Below are positions 1 through 9,159 of a stretch of DNA of 64,000 nucleotides, piece after piece. This stretch comes from Sulfurimonas sp. (GTDB taxonomy: Bacteria; Campylobacterota; Campylobacteria; Campylobacterales; Sulfurimonadaceae), in assembly GCA_026988315.1 (NCBI GenBank), contig JALSLJ010000056.1:1-64000 (forward strand), read 5' to 3'. Position 1 is the first letter of the stretch; each line of letters opens with the position of its first letter. The notes under the pieces were generated by a model. It saw nothing but the letters and a program-made list of their open reading frames with translations, had not been told where the DNA came from and ran no database searches. Made by a program: the position numbers and the translations under genes.

Positions 1-1
1 C

Positions 2-133
2 ACTACAAGTGGAGTCACAAAATATGTAAACTCTAATTTTTTAGCCTTTTTAGGTGCTTCTGGACTCAAAAAAAAGATGAGACTTTATGGATTTAGAGGT
101 GTGAGAAATGTTATGGAATTATTTGGGATATAA
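2..133 (+). CDS. C-terminal end of an unidentified protein (partial)
   Basis: An open frame enters from the left edge and runs 43 codons to a TAA at 131-133. The residues are basic and end in RGVRNVMELFGI. The amphipathic ending resembles the last helix of small regulatory domains such as STAS, but too little is present to assign a family. The gene begins outside the window. Confidence 0.55.
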   Translation, partial: TTSGVTKYVNSNFLAFLGASGLKKKMRLYGFRGVRNVMELFGI

Positions 134-197
134 TTATAATTTGATATTTATTTGATAATATTGTAGTATTCTTGAAATTTTACAAGGAATTACAAAA

Positions 198-788
198 ATG
201 AAAAAAATACTTACATCTACAATAACAACAATGTTATTGCTTACAAACATATATGCTGAGACTACAACTTGTGATGCAGTTGACACTGTAAATACGAGTA
301 TTACATCTCTAACCACTGCAGTTGAAGGACAACAGGTTTTAGTTTCTAAGCTCTCTGATGACATAGGGGTAATGGCTGATAGAATTGGAACAATGGCTGA
401 TAAAATTGTTGCAACAGAGACTTTACTTGCAAACACTCTCATTGTTTTAACAGGAAATGCAGATTTAGGAACATCAAGCAGTTCAACAAATAGTGTCGTT
501 TTAACAAGTCCACTTGATGGCTCTAGTGTGAGTAAAACTACACCACCTACTATTGAACTCTCCAGTTCAGCTACTACATACTTACTTTATGCTTCAAATG
601 AACCAACTTTTAGTGATGCAACGACTATCTCTCTTTACATAGTTTCAGCAGCTTCTCTTAGTACATCTTGGAATCAAGTAGTAAATTTTTCTGGAACAAA
701 CACTGATGTATATATAGCTGTTAAAAGCATAGATGCAAACAATCAAATATCTTCTCTCTCAAACGGAGTTAAGTTAACTTGGCAATAA
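198..788 (+). CDS. Exported protein of unknown function
   Basis: This 196-residue protein has a Sec signal peptide (MKK, hydrophobic core, likely cleavage near Ala20 in NIYAET). Residues about 30-90 look helical with a repeated MADRI/MADKI segment and could form a coiled coil. The C-terminal 100 residues are Ser/Thr-rich and probably beta. An AAGGA ribosome site lies 9 bases before the ATG. The C-terminal pattern (TPP.IELS, Thr-Tyr-Leu-Leu, ASLSTSW, N-x-D-V-Y) recurs in the next gene, so the two look like diverged tandem paralogues. I do not recognise a family. It is probably periplasmic or surface exposed. Confidence 0.7.
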   Translation: MKKILTSTITTMLLLTNIYAETTTCDAVDTVNTSITSLTTAVEGQQVLVSKLSDDIGVMADRIGTMADKIVATETLLANTLIVLTGNADLGTSSSSTNSVVLTSPLDGSSVSKTTPPTIELSSSATTYLLYASNEPTFSDATTISLYIVSAASLSTSWNQVVNFSGTNTDVYIAVKSIDANNQISSLSNGVKLTWQ

Positions 789-799
789 AAGGCTAAATA

Positions 800-1423
800 A
801 TGAGTAAAATAATAATTTTATATATACTGAGCATTTCTATATTTTTTAGTGGGTGCTCTAAAGATGACAATTCAGATACCACATCCGCAAATGAGATTTC
901 TGTAGATGCAGAGATAGTTAAAGTATCAGCTATGAAGATTAACGACCTTACACTCAAAGTAGATCAAAACACTTATGATACTACATCTAAAATGTATAAA
1001 GATATAAATAAAACACTACAAGCCTTTGATAAAATGAGTCAAAGTGTTTTAAATACCTTAGACAATGGGATGAAACTAGCAAATACCTTAGCGCAACCTT
1101 TTAAAATCTCAGATGACTACACAACCCTTTTTGCACTAGAGAACAATTATACAGCAACTACTCCAGCCTTTACTATGTCACTAAGCGCTAATAAAACATA
1201 CTTCTTACTTTCATCTCAGACTAAATTTTATGTTGAAAACAAAACCATAAAAACTTACTTTAAAGATGCAAGTACACTCTCAGGTGGATGGACTAGAGCT
1301 ATCTCTATGGCTGATAAGAACAAAGACTTATATTTAAAAATAGTAGAGATTTTTTCTGATGGAACAAGCAAAAAAGTCACCAATAGCTTTCTTATAAAAA
1401 GCACAGAGTTACAAGCTTTATAA
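800..1423 (+). CDS. Putative lipoprotein, paralogue-like partner of the upstream gene
   Basis: This 207-residue protein has a short hydrophobic signal ending in a lipobox-like FFSGC, so it is probably lipidated at Cys19. The middle is helical (residues about 45-100). The C-terminal part repeats features of the preceding protein: TPAFTMSLS, TYFLLSS, ASTLSGGW, KDLYLKI. The gene starts 11 bases after the upstream stop behind AAAGG, so the two are one transcript. A secreted protein plus a lipoprotein with related C-terminal domains may form an envelope complex (inference). No enzymatic motif is visible. Confidence 0.7.
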   Translation: MSKIIILYILSISIFFSGCSKDDNSDTTSANEISVDAEIVKVSAMKINDLTLKVDQNTYDTTSKMYKDINKTLQAFDKMSQSVLNTLDNGMKLANTLAQPFKISDDYTTLFALENNYTATTPAFTMSLSANKTYFLLSSQTKFYVENKTIKTYFKDASTLSGGWTRAISMADKNKDLYLKIVEIFSDGTSKKVTNSFLIKSTELQAL

Positions 1424-1432
1424 GGCTTGTAA
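1409..1432 (+). terminator. Weak hairpin at the end of the lipoprotein gene
   Basis: An 8-bp perfect stem (1409-1416 with 1425-1432) with an 8-base loop contains the stop codon of the preceding gene. It lacks a following T-run, so it may be an RNA 3'-end stabiliser rather than a true terminator. Confidence 0.3.
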
Positions 1433-1477
1433 ACTAAAATTTACCAACACTTTACCTTTTTTTAACCACAAAAAAGA

Positions 1478-1483
1478 TATAAT
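1478..1483 (+). promoter_or_regulatory. -10 box of the guaB promoter
   Basis: TATAAT preceded by T-rich sequence and with no -35 consensus, the usual sigma-70 promoter style of Campylobacterota. It lies 54 bases before the guaB ATG. Confidence 0.6.
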
Positions 1484-1521
1484 CGAAAAATTATAAAGAA
1501 ATAAGCATATTATATTCTTAG

Positions 1522-2981
<1,460 letters not shown>

Positions 2982-2982
<1 letters not shown>

Positions 2983-3479
2983 TGAATAATATTAAAGATG
3001 AAGTAAGATATGCAGGTTTTTGGACTCGTTTTGTTGCTTCATTTTTAGATACCCTTTTTCTAGCTCTGCCAGTTGCAATTGTCATCTACTTCCTAAGCGA
3101 TGGCAACTGGTTTGACTTTTCCAAATACCAGCAAAACATAGCGTATGCGATGAGTGGCAATGCAGATAAAGCACTATCAAACCAACCTCAGATGTCATTG
3201 AAATGGGAACTTCTTTTTGAATTTTCAGTTTTACTTGTAACAGTTGTTTTTTGGAGAAGATGGAAGGGCGCTACCCCTGGAAAAAAGTTTGTTCACATCA
3301 AGATAGTAGATGCTAAAACACTAAAAGATGTGAACAATACTCAAGCTCTAACTCGTTCATTTGGCTATATAGTTTCTACTTTAGCATTTCTTATTGGTTT
3401 TTTAATGGTAGCATTTAGAAAAGATAAACGAGGTTTGCATGACCTTTTAGCAGGAACTGTAGTTATACATGAAAATTAG
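2982..3479 (+). CDS. RDD family membrane protein
   Basis: This 165-residue inner-membrane protein has the RDD family signature: an Arg and two Asp residues in conserved places (FWTRFVASFLDTLFLALP near the N-terminus, and ATPGKKFVHIKIVD between helices). Three hydrophobic segments are visible, at about 13-35, 75-92 and 122-142. The role of most RDD proteins is unknown; a few act in ion exchange. The start overlaps the guaB stop by one base. Confidence 0.85.
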
Positions 3480-3539
3480 ATATTTTAAGTCATTTTCGCT
3501 AAAATTACAAAAATAGTTTATTCTCGAAGGTACTAATAA

Positions 3540-4652
3540 TTGTCATTAAATTTACAAACACATACTGTGCACTTTACAAATCCACTATATTTAGAAAGTG
3601 GGCGTATTTTAGAACCGTATGATATCACTTATGAAACTTATGGTAACTTAAACGAAGACAAAAGTAATGTTGTCGTAATTTGTCATGCACTTACTGGTTC
3701 CCATCACTGTGCTGGAACTTACGAAGGTGAAAATAAAGCTGGATGGTGGGATGGTCTTATAGGTTCAGGTAAAGCCATAGATACTGACAAATATTTTGTA
3801 ATATGCTCAAATGTAATAGGAAGCTGTTTTGGCTCCACAGGACCTATGAGTCCACAACATCCACACCACGAACCTTATCGCTACAAATTCCCAGTTGTAA
3901 CCATCAAAGATATGGTAAAAGCACAGCGAATCCTCTTTGACAGACTAGACATCCATCGTGTTCATGCGATAGTTGGAGGTTCTATGGGTGGGATGCAAGC
4001 TCTTCAGTTTGCCATCCACTACCCTAACTTTGCCAATAAAATCATAGCTATGGCTACAACCTATGCAACCCAACCATGGGCAATTGCATTTAACAAAGTC
4101 GCAAGTGAGTCAATTTTAAAAGACCCTGATTTTAAACAGGGCTATTATGATAGTGGCATCATAAAAGAGCAAGGTCTCTCAGGGATGGCAGTTGGAAGAA
4201 TGGCTGGACACATCAGCTTTTTATCTCATGAATCTATGAGCACTAAATTTGGCAGAGAGTATAAAAGAACAGATGGACTTTATGAGCTTTTTGGAAAATT
4301 TCAAGTGGAATCATACCTAGAATACAACGGCTATAATTTTACAAAATGGTTTGATCCACTCACTTATCTTTACATCACAAAAGCTATCAATATTTTTGAT
4401 CTTGCGCGTGGTTTTGATTCACTCAAAGATGCAATGAAAAAAATTCAAGCAGAGATACATCTAGTAAGCTTTAGCAATGACTTACTATTTAAAAGTTCTG
4501 AAATGCAAGAGTTAGATAGAGTCTTAAAAGAGGTCAAAAATAAAAATCACAATTATTTAGAGATAGATAGTGATTATGGACATGATGCTTTTTTAGTTGA
4601 GCTCGAAAAATTTGAAAACTATATAACAGAGGTATTAAGTACCTCTCCATAA
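3540..4652 (+). CDS. metX: Homoserine O-acetyltransferase
   Basis: MetX transfers an acetyl group from acetyl-CoA to L-homoserine, opening methionine biosynthesis. It is an alpha/beta hydrolase of 370 residues: the nucleophile elbow is GGSMGG with Ser148, and the Asp (SNDLLF) and His (YGHDAFL) of the triad lie near the C-terminus. The start is TTG, supported by GAAGG 9 bases upstream and by the N-terminus typical of the family. The last codons (Leu-Ser-Thr-Ser-Pro-stop) lie inside the left arm of the large inverted repeat at 4636-4868, which may have replaced the original end. Confidence 0.93.
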   Translation: MSLNLQTHTVHFTNPLYLESGRILEPYDITYETYGNLNEDKSNVVVICHALTGSHHCAGTYEGENKAGWWDGLIGSGKAIDTDKYFVICSNVIGSCFGSTGPMSPQHPHHEPYRYKFPVVTIKDMVKAQRILFDRLDIHRVHAIVGGSMGGMQALQFAIHYPNFANKIIAMATTYATQPWAIAFNKVASESILKDPDFKQGYYDSGIIKEQGLSGMAVGRMAGHISFLSHESMSTKFGREYKRTDGLYELFGKFQVESYLEYNGYNFTKWFDPLTYLYITKAINIFDLARGFDSLKDAMKKIQAEIHLVSFSNDLLFKSSEMQELDRVLKEVKNKNHNYLEIDSDYGHDAFLVELEKFENYITEVLSTSP

Positions 4653-4868
4653 ATAACCCCAACTTCAGAAGCTTAAAAAGAGGGCTAATACAAGGCGAAA
4701 GCTCGTAGGAACTACTGGTAGTTTCAAGAGTTTTCAACGAAGTAGTAGCTCTCTTTTTAAACTTCCCTTCGGACGAAAAGCAAATAGCTCTAGTGCTAGG
4801 CAGATTTCTGCAGGACTAGAGCTATTTGCTTTTCGCTGAAGTTGGGGTTATTTATGGAGAGGTACTTA
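4636..4868. repeat. 233-bp nested inverted-repeat element
   Basis: The outer arms are a perfect 33-bp inverted repeat (4636-4668 and 4836-4868). Inside are a 19-base pairing with two mismatches (about 4668-4686 with 4747-4765), a small hairpin around AACTACTGGTAGTT, and a perfect 21-bp hairpin (4774-4794 with 4815-4835) that abuts the right outer arm. The whole segment could fold into a branched RNA or DNA cruciform. The left arm includes the metX stop codon; the right arm includes GGAGAGG, the ribosome binding site of xseB. No transposase is nearby. It may be a non-autonomous mobile element or a structured mRNA element. Confidence 0.85.
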
Positions 4869-4870
4869 CA

Positions 4871-5056
4871 ATGGCTAAAGAAGATTTTGAAACAAAACTA
4901 CACAATGCAAAAAATATTTTAGAAACTCTTATGAATCCTGAAATAACACTTCAAGATAGTGTAAAAGCGTATGAAAAAGGGATGAAAGAGTTGAGTCAAG
5001 CTCAAAAAATACTCGAAGATGCTCAAATAAAGATTAATGAGATAAAAACCTCTTAA
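4871..5056 (+). CDS. xseB: Exodeoxyribonuclease VII small subunit
   Basis: XseB is the small helical subunit of exonuclease VII, which degrades single-stranded DNA from both ends together with XseA. The protein is 61 residues: MAKEDFETKL, then MNPEITLQDSVKAYEKGMKE, the diagnostic part of the family. A longer open frame begins at 4826, but those codons lie in the inverted repeat. The ATG at 4871 has GGAGAGG 8 bases upstream and gives the normal N-terminus. The gene overlaps the next by one base (TAATG). xseA is not in the window. Confidence 0.92.
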   Translation: MAKEDFETKLHNAKNILETLMNPEITLQDSVKAYEKGMKELSQAQKILEDAQIKINEIKTS

Positions 5057-5847
5057 TGCGTACTGCTGTATTACAACTCAGTGCACAGGGACTTAGTAGC
5101 ACAAGGCTGTTTAAATATATTCGAATTGCTCATTCGAAAAATGTCAAAGTTTTAGTTTTAGGTGAATATGTTTTAAATCCCTTTTTCAAAGAACTACAGA
5201 ACATGTCAGTAAGTATGTTAAAAGAACAAGCCCAGCACCAAATAAAAGTTCTTAAAGAACTATCAACTACTTACAATATGACAATAATTGCCCCTTTAGT
5301 AATAGTTAAAAAATCTTTGGCTTACAAAACAATAGTCAAATTTTCTCCATCATCTACATCTTATTATCAACAACAAATCCTTATAAATTATCCCCATTGG
5401 AATGAAGAGAAGTTTTTTGCAAATGAAATCAAAGCTTTAGAGTCTCCTATGATTTTCAAGGTTGATGGGTTTAAGTTTGCTGTTATGAGTGGCTTTGAAC
5501 TTCATTTTGATCAACTTTGGAGTTATATAAACACTAAAAATGTAGATGCTGTTTTAGTTCCGAGTGTTTCAACATTTGATTCCTATCAAAGATGGAAAAA
5601 CATAATAGTCACTCGCGCATTTACACACAATTGTTATGTACTAAGAGCAAACCGAATCGGCGAATTTAAAGACAAAGATTTTAGTTGGAAATTTTATGGT
5701 GACTCAATTTTAGCCTCTCCAAATGGAGATATTGTTTCCCATTTAGGAAACAAAGAGGAACTTATGATTGTAGATATGAGCCATAGTGAAGTGATTCAAG
5801 CGCGTCGCAATTGGGGATTTAAGGATATAGTAAACAAAAGAGTTTAA
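5056..5847 (+). CDS. Nitrilase-superfamily (carbon-nitrogen hydrolase) protein, probably inactive
   Basis: The 263-residue protein has the nitrilase fold pattern: Glu37 in VLGEYVLNP, the region after the active-site loop (VDAVLVPSVS), RAFTHNCYVLRANRIG, and a C-terminal FYGDSILASPNGDIV. The catalytic Lys (normally in YRK-x-H-L) aligns with YQQQIL, and the nucleophile Cys (normally C-Y-E/D-x-x-F-P) aligns with Gly146 in MSGFELHF. Only the Glu of the Glu-Lys-Cys triad remains. It may be a binding or scaffold protein. The gene is translationally coupled to xseB. Confidence 0.75.
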   Translation: MRTAVLQLSAQGLSSTRLFKYIRIAHSKNVKVLVLGEYVLNPFFKELQNMSVSMLKEQAQHQIKVLKELSTTYNMTIIAPLVIVKKSLAYKTIVKFSPSSTSYYQQQILINYPHWNEEKFFANEIKALESPMIFKVDGFKFAVMSGFELHFDQLWSYINTKNVDAVLVPSVSTFDSYQRWKNIIVTRAFTHNCYVLRANRIGEFKDKDFSWKFYGDSILASPNGDIVSHLGNKEELMIVDMSHSEVIQARRNWGFKDIVNKRV

Positions 5848-5863
5848 GCATAATATTTTATGA

Positions 5864-5869
5864 TATAAT
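5864..5869 (+). promoter_or_regulatory. -10 box upstream of the ThiF-like gene
   Basis: TATAAT within TGATATAATT, 24 bases before the next ATG and followed by a T-run. There is no -35 consensus, as is normal for this phylum. Confidence 0.5.
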
Positions 5870-5893
5870 TATTTTTTTATAAAGGCTTTAATT

Positions 5894-6565
5894 ATGATGA
5901 AATATTTCCACCGCCAAGTACAACTTTGGGGCGAAGAAACACAAATTCTACTACAAGATAAAAAAATAGCTATTGTTGGCTCAGGTGGGCTTGGTTCCTC
6001 TTTGGCATTTGCCCTTGGTGCAAGTGGTATTGGTGAAATTCACATGATTGACTTTGATGCAGTAAGTTTACATAACATCCACCGTCAAATTGCTTTTAAA
6101 GTTGGTGATGAGGGTAAAAATAAAGCTGTTATAAATGCTCAAACTATAGAAGAAAGATGCCCCTATGTAAAAGCTATAGCTCATGAGTGTAACTTTAAAG
6201 AGTTCTCAAAGAAGAATATTGAAGTTGACCTTATTATAGATGCTACTGATAATTTACCAAGTCGTGCAGAGATAAATGAGTATGCAAAAGTTAAAAATAT
6301 GCCATGGTTATATGGAAGTGTTGAAGCTTTTCATGGTCAAGTATGTTTTATTAACGAATCATCTTTTACAGATGCTTTTAAAATCATACAAAAAACACCT
6401 GCAGGAATTGCAGCTCCTATTGTTATGCATATAGCTTCACTTCAAGCAAATTTAGCACTAAGATATTTAGCAGGTCTGAGTGTTAAAAAAGATATGCTTT
6501 ATTATCTGTTTTTCAATGATGAGGGTGAGATGATCACTCAGAAATTTGGACTTCCTAAAGCATAG
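5894..6565 (+). CDS. ThiF/MoeB/HesA-family adenylyltransferase-like protein
   Basis: An E1-like protein of 223 residues. It carries the nucleotide-binding GSGGLGS, the acidic strand end MIDFDAVSLHN, the arginine finger in NIHRQIAF, and the magnesium-binding DATDN. Members adenylate the C-terminal Gly-Gly of ubiquitin-like sulfur carriers in thiamine or molybdopterin synthesis. It lacks the paired CxxC zinc ligands of MoeB/ThiF and is short, so the substrate is uncertain. Two Met codons begin the frame (5894 and 5897). No sulfur-carrier gene is adjacent. Confidence 0.8.
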   Translation: MMKYFHRQVQLWGEETQILLQDKKIAIVGSGGLGSSLAFALGASGIGEIHMIDFDAVSLHNIHRQIAFKVGDEGKNKAVINAQTIEERCPYVKAIAHECNFKEFSKKNIEVDLIIDATDNLPSRAEINEYAKVKNMPWLYGSVEAFHGQVCFINESSFTDAFKIIQKTPAGIAAPIVMHIASLQANLALRYLAGLSVKKDMLYYLFFNDEGEMITQKFGLPKA

Positions 6566-6574
6566 CATACTAAA

Positions 6575-6603
6575 AGCCTTATAACTATTTTAGAAATAAG
6601 GCT
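6575..6603. terminator. Hairpin between convergent genes
   Basis: An 8-bp stem, AGCCTTAT with ATAAGGCT (6575-6582 and 6596-6603), lies where the ThiF-like gene and the reverse-strand membrane protein converge. It probably terminates in both directions, though the T-runs are weak. Confidence 0.45.
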
Positions 6604-7445
6604 ACTCTTTCATTTTCTAGTTTAATTCTAAAAATCAATTTTATACTAACAATAAAAAACCATAAAAATAGTAGCGGCATCACTATACTTTGTATGACAA
6701 ATATAGTAATAAGCGTAATTATTTTTCTTGATGCATCCTCTATACTTTGAGAAATTGCCTCAAGTTTTGCTGAGAGGTTTAACTGCTCTTTAATATCATT
6801 ATACTTTGATGTAACATCCAACTGATACCAAGCGCTCTCTTTTTTTGAATTCATTATATTTTTATTTTTTGTATGTATATTGTCAAGATTGCTTTTAGTC
6901 TTCTCTAACACTGCGCTTGATGCTTCATACTCTTCATAAAGCACCTCATCATAGAGAAGCTCAGATGTGTAAACAGAGAGTATCGCTCCAAACCTAAGAA
7001 CTATAAGAAGCAACAATATTTTCATACTAAAAACAAAAAAACTGCTATTATGTAACTTTTTCATCCAAATAAAAATGAGAGAAACACCTATACTTACAGT
7101 AAAAACAACTTGTAAGAAAATTTTTGAACTTAAAACCAAAAGAAGCTTTTGAACACCTAAAGATATGGAAGCTGCAAGCATCACCCATGAAAATCGCTCA
7201 ACCATATCGTTAAAAGGGTCTAAGACCTCTCCAATGCTAAAGTTTAAGCCTATTCCAACTGGGGCAAAAGAGAGTTCAGTCCCTTGAATAAGAGAGATAA
7301 CAGCATTCAACCCTTTTGCTAAACCAAAAGCAACCATAGCCCTCTCGAAAGCTTTGTCGTGCAATAGCATTGCACTTTCATCAAGAGCGAAACTAAGACT
7401 TAAAGCTAAAATTAAAATCAATAATATTGTAATAAATATTTTCAT
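6585..7445 (-). CDS. Multi-spanning membrane protein of unknown function
   Basis: A 286-residue protein starting with a signal-like helix (MKIFITILLILILALSLSFA). Hydrophobic helices follow at about 88-130 and 138-162, then a polar, probably coiled-coil stretch at about 165-235, then a long hydrophobic segment at 236-270. No family motif is recognised. It stands alone on the reverse strand and diverges from dapC, with about 75 bases between the two starts. Confidence 0.7.
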   Translation of the reverse strand: MKIFITILLILILALSLSFALDESAMLLHDKAFERAMVAFGLAKGLNAVISLIQGTELSFAPVGIGLNFSIGEVLDPFNDMVERFSWVMLAASISLGVQKLLLVLSSKIFLQVVFTVSIGVSLIFIWMKKLHNSSFFVFSMKILLLLIVLRFGAILSVYTSELLYDEVLYEEYEASSAVLEKTKSNLDNIHTKNKNIMNSKKESAWYQLDVTSKYNDIKEQLNLSAKLEAISQSIEDASRKIITLITIFVIQSIVMPLLFLWFFIVSIKLIFRIKLENERVALFLK

Positions 7446-7481
7446 AACAAATCACCTAATAATATACAATGAAATTTTAGA

Positions 7482-7487
7482 TATAAT
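7482..7487 (+). promoter_or_regulatory. -10 box of the dapC promoter
   Basis: TATAAT in GATATAATATC, 33 bases before the dapC ATG, in the divergent gap with the membrane-protein gene. Confidence 0.55.
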
Positions 7488-7519
7488 ATCACGATTTTAT
7501 AAGGACACTACTTAAAACT

Positions 7520-8659
7520 ATGAATTTTGAACCATATCCATTTGAAAAACTAAACAATTTACTAAAAAATATCACACCAACTACAAAATATCAAGCGGCT
7601 GTTTTAACTATAGGTGAACCCCAATTTGAAACACCAGACTTTATACAAAAAACCCTATGTGAAAACTCAGCCTTACTCAAAAAATATCCTAAAACTTCAG
7701 GTGAAGCAACTCTAAGAGAAGCGCAGCGTAAATTTGTTTCAAATCGCTTCAATATAAAACTGAATGATGAGCAAATCATCCCTACTTTTGGTACTCGTGA
7801 AGTGCTTTTTAATTTTCCTCAGTTTTTACTTTTTGATACAAAAAATCCAACAATCGCTTTTACAAATCCCTTTTACCAAATTTATGAGGGTGCTGCTATA
7901 GCATCAAGAGCAAAAATAATTCACCTAAATCTTGATGAGGCTAATAACTTTAAACCTACGATTCATGAAGATGAATTAAGCGAATGTGACTTAGTAATAT
8001 TAAACTTTCCAAATAATCCCACATCATCTGTTTTGAGCATAGAAGAGCTTGGAGAATGGGTTTACTTAGCTTTAAAGCATGATTTTGTTTTACTCAATGA
8101 TGAGTGTTACAGTGAGATTTATACAGATAAGCCTATCCCTTCTCTTCTTGAAGCTTCTCTCCATGTTGGAAATACTACATTTGAAAATATTTTAGTGATT
8201 AATTCTATCTCTAAGCGTTCATCTGCTCCAGGCCTTCGTTCTGGTTTCATTGCTGGTGATGCAGTAATTTTAAAAGAATATCTAAAATACAGAACCTATG
8301 TTGGATGTGCTTCCCCTCTTCCCCTTCAAAGTGCAGCTGCAGCTGCATGGTTAGATGAAGAACATGTTGCAATTTCAAGAAAAGTTTATAAAAGAAACTT
8401 TGAATTAGCTCATGAGATACTTGGTATAAAAATTCCAGAAGCTACTTTTTATATCTGGTTAAAAGTTCAAAATGCTATAGAATTTACTCAAAAACTTTAT
8501 AAAGAGTATAATGTAAAGGTACTTCCTGGTGAATACTTAGCAAGAGATGATAAAAATGGAATAAATCCAGGAAAAGGTTTTATCCGTATCGCCTTAGTTG
8601 AAGACGAAGAAAAAACAAAAAATGCATTATTAAGAATCAAGGAGTGTTTAAATGGATAA
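7520..8659 (+). CDS. dapC: Succinyldiaminopimelate transaminase (epsilon type)
   Basis: A fold-type I PLP aminotransferase of 379 residues. It shows the substrate/PLP patterns TFGTREVLFN, NFPNNPTSS and NDECYSEIY, the PLP lysine Lys232 in SISKRSSAPGLRSGF, and the C-terminal carboxylate-binding Arg in GFIRIAL. The Campylobacterota-specific DapC subfamily makes N-succinyl-diaminopimelate for lysine and peptidoglycan. The murC gene two positions downstream fits a cell-wall role. A different class I aminotransferase specificity cannot be excluded. The end overlaps the next gene by 8 bases. Confidence 0.78.
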   Translation: MNFEPYPFEKLNNLLKNITPTTKYQAAVLTIGEPQFETPDFIQKTLCENSALLKKYPKTSGEATLREAQRKFVSNRFNIKLNDEQIIPTFGTREVLFNFPQFLLFDTKNPTIAFTNPFYQIYEGAAIASRAKIIHLNLDEANNFKPTIHEDELSECDLVILNFPNNPTSSVLSIEELGEWVYLALKHDFVLLNDECYSEIYTDKPIPSLLEASLHVGNTTFENILVINSISKRSSAPGLRSGFIAGDAVILKEYLKYRTYVGCASPLPLQSAAAAAWLDEEHVAISRKVYKRNFELAHEILGIKIPEATFYIWLKVQNAIEFTQKLYKEYNVKVLPGEYLARDDKNGINPGKGFIRIALVEDEEKTKNALLRIKECLNG

Positions 8660-9155
8660 AGCTGACGAGTTAAAAGAAGAAGTATTAAAAGCTCAAGAAA
8701 ATTCTGATATAGCCTCACTTTATGTACTAGAACAACGAGCTCATGAGATATTTGATGAAGAGACACTTCACGGTTTTTATGCAAATATACTTGATTTAGC
8801 ACTAGAAAAATTAACTGAAACCTTAGAAACACATAGAGTTATGGATATGAATGAAATTCAAGATTTTGCAACAACTCGTGCTCTTTACGAATACGCAATA
8901 GAGCACTATAGTGCAGGACAAATTGCAGATGCAAGCGCACTATTTGAAGTGCTAAGCGGACTTACAAATGATGAAAAATTCTCATCAGCACTAAAGCTTC
9001 ACTGGATCGCTTCTTCAGAAAATCTCACTCTAGATGATTTTATATCTAAAATAGCAGATGTTGACGCAACTCAGAGTGCTGGTACTTTTTATATAAGTTG
9101 TTTTTCTAAAGAGGCACAAAAATTGCTAAATAAATCCCAAAATGGTGGGGAGTAA
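8652..9155 (+). CDS. Conserved hypothetical helical protein between dapC and murC
   Basis: A 167-residue acidic protein with almost entirely helical character, no signal peptide and no membrane segment. An AAGGAG site precedes the ATG, which overlaps the end of dapC. The stop is 4 bases before murC. I do not recognise a family. The middle (residues about 70-115) reads like a tetratricopeptide-type helix pair. The tight coupling suggests a cytoplasmic role linked to cell-wall precursors, but that is context only. Confidence 0.7.
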   Translation: MDKADELKEEVLKAQENSDIASLYVLEQRAHEIFDEETLHGFYANILDLALEKLTETLETHRVMDMNEIQDFATTRALYEYAIEHYSAGQIADASALFEVLSGLTNDEKFSSALKLHWIASSENLTLDDFISKIADVDATQSAGTFYISCFSKEAQKLLNKSQNGGE

Positions 9156-9159
9156 TAGT

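Noticed and set aside
4826-4870. 15-codon N-terminal extension of xseB
   Set aside because: These codons lie in the inverted repeat; the ATG at 4871 has a well-placed GGAGAGG and gives the standard protein.
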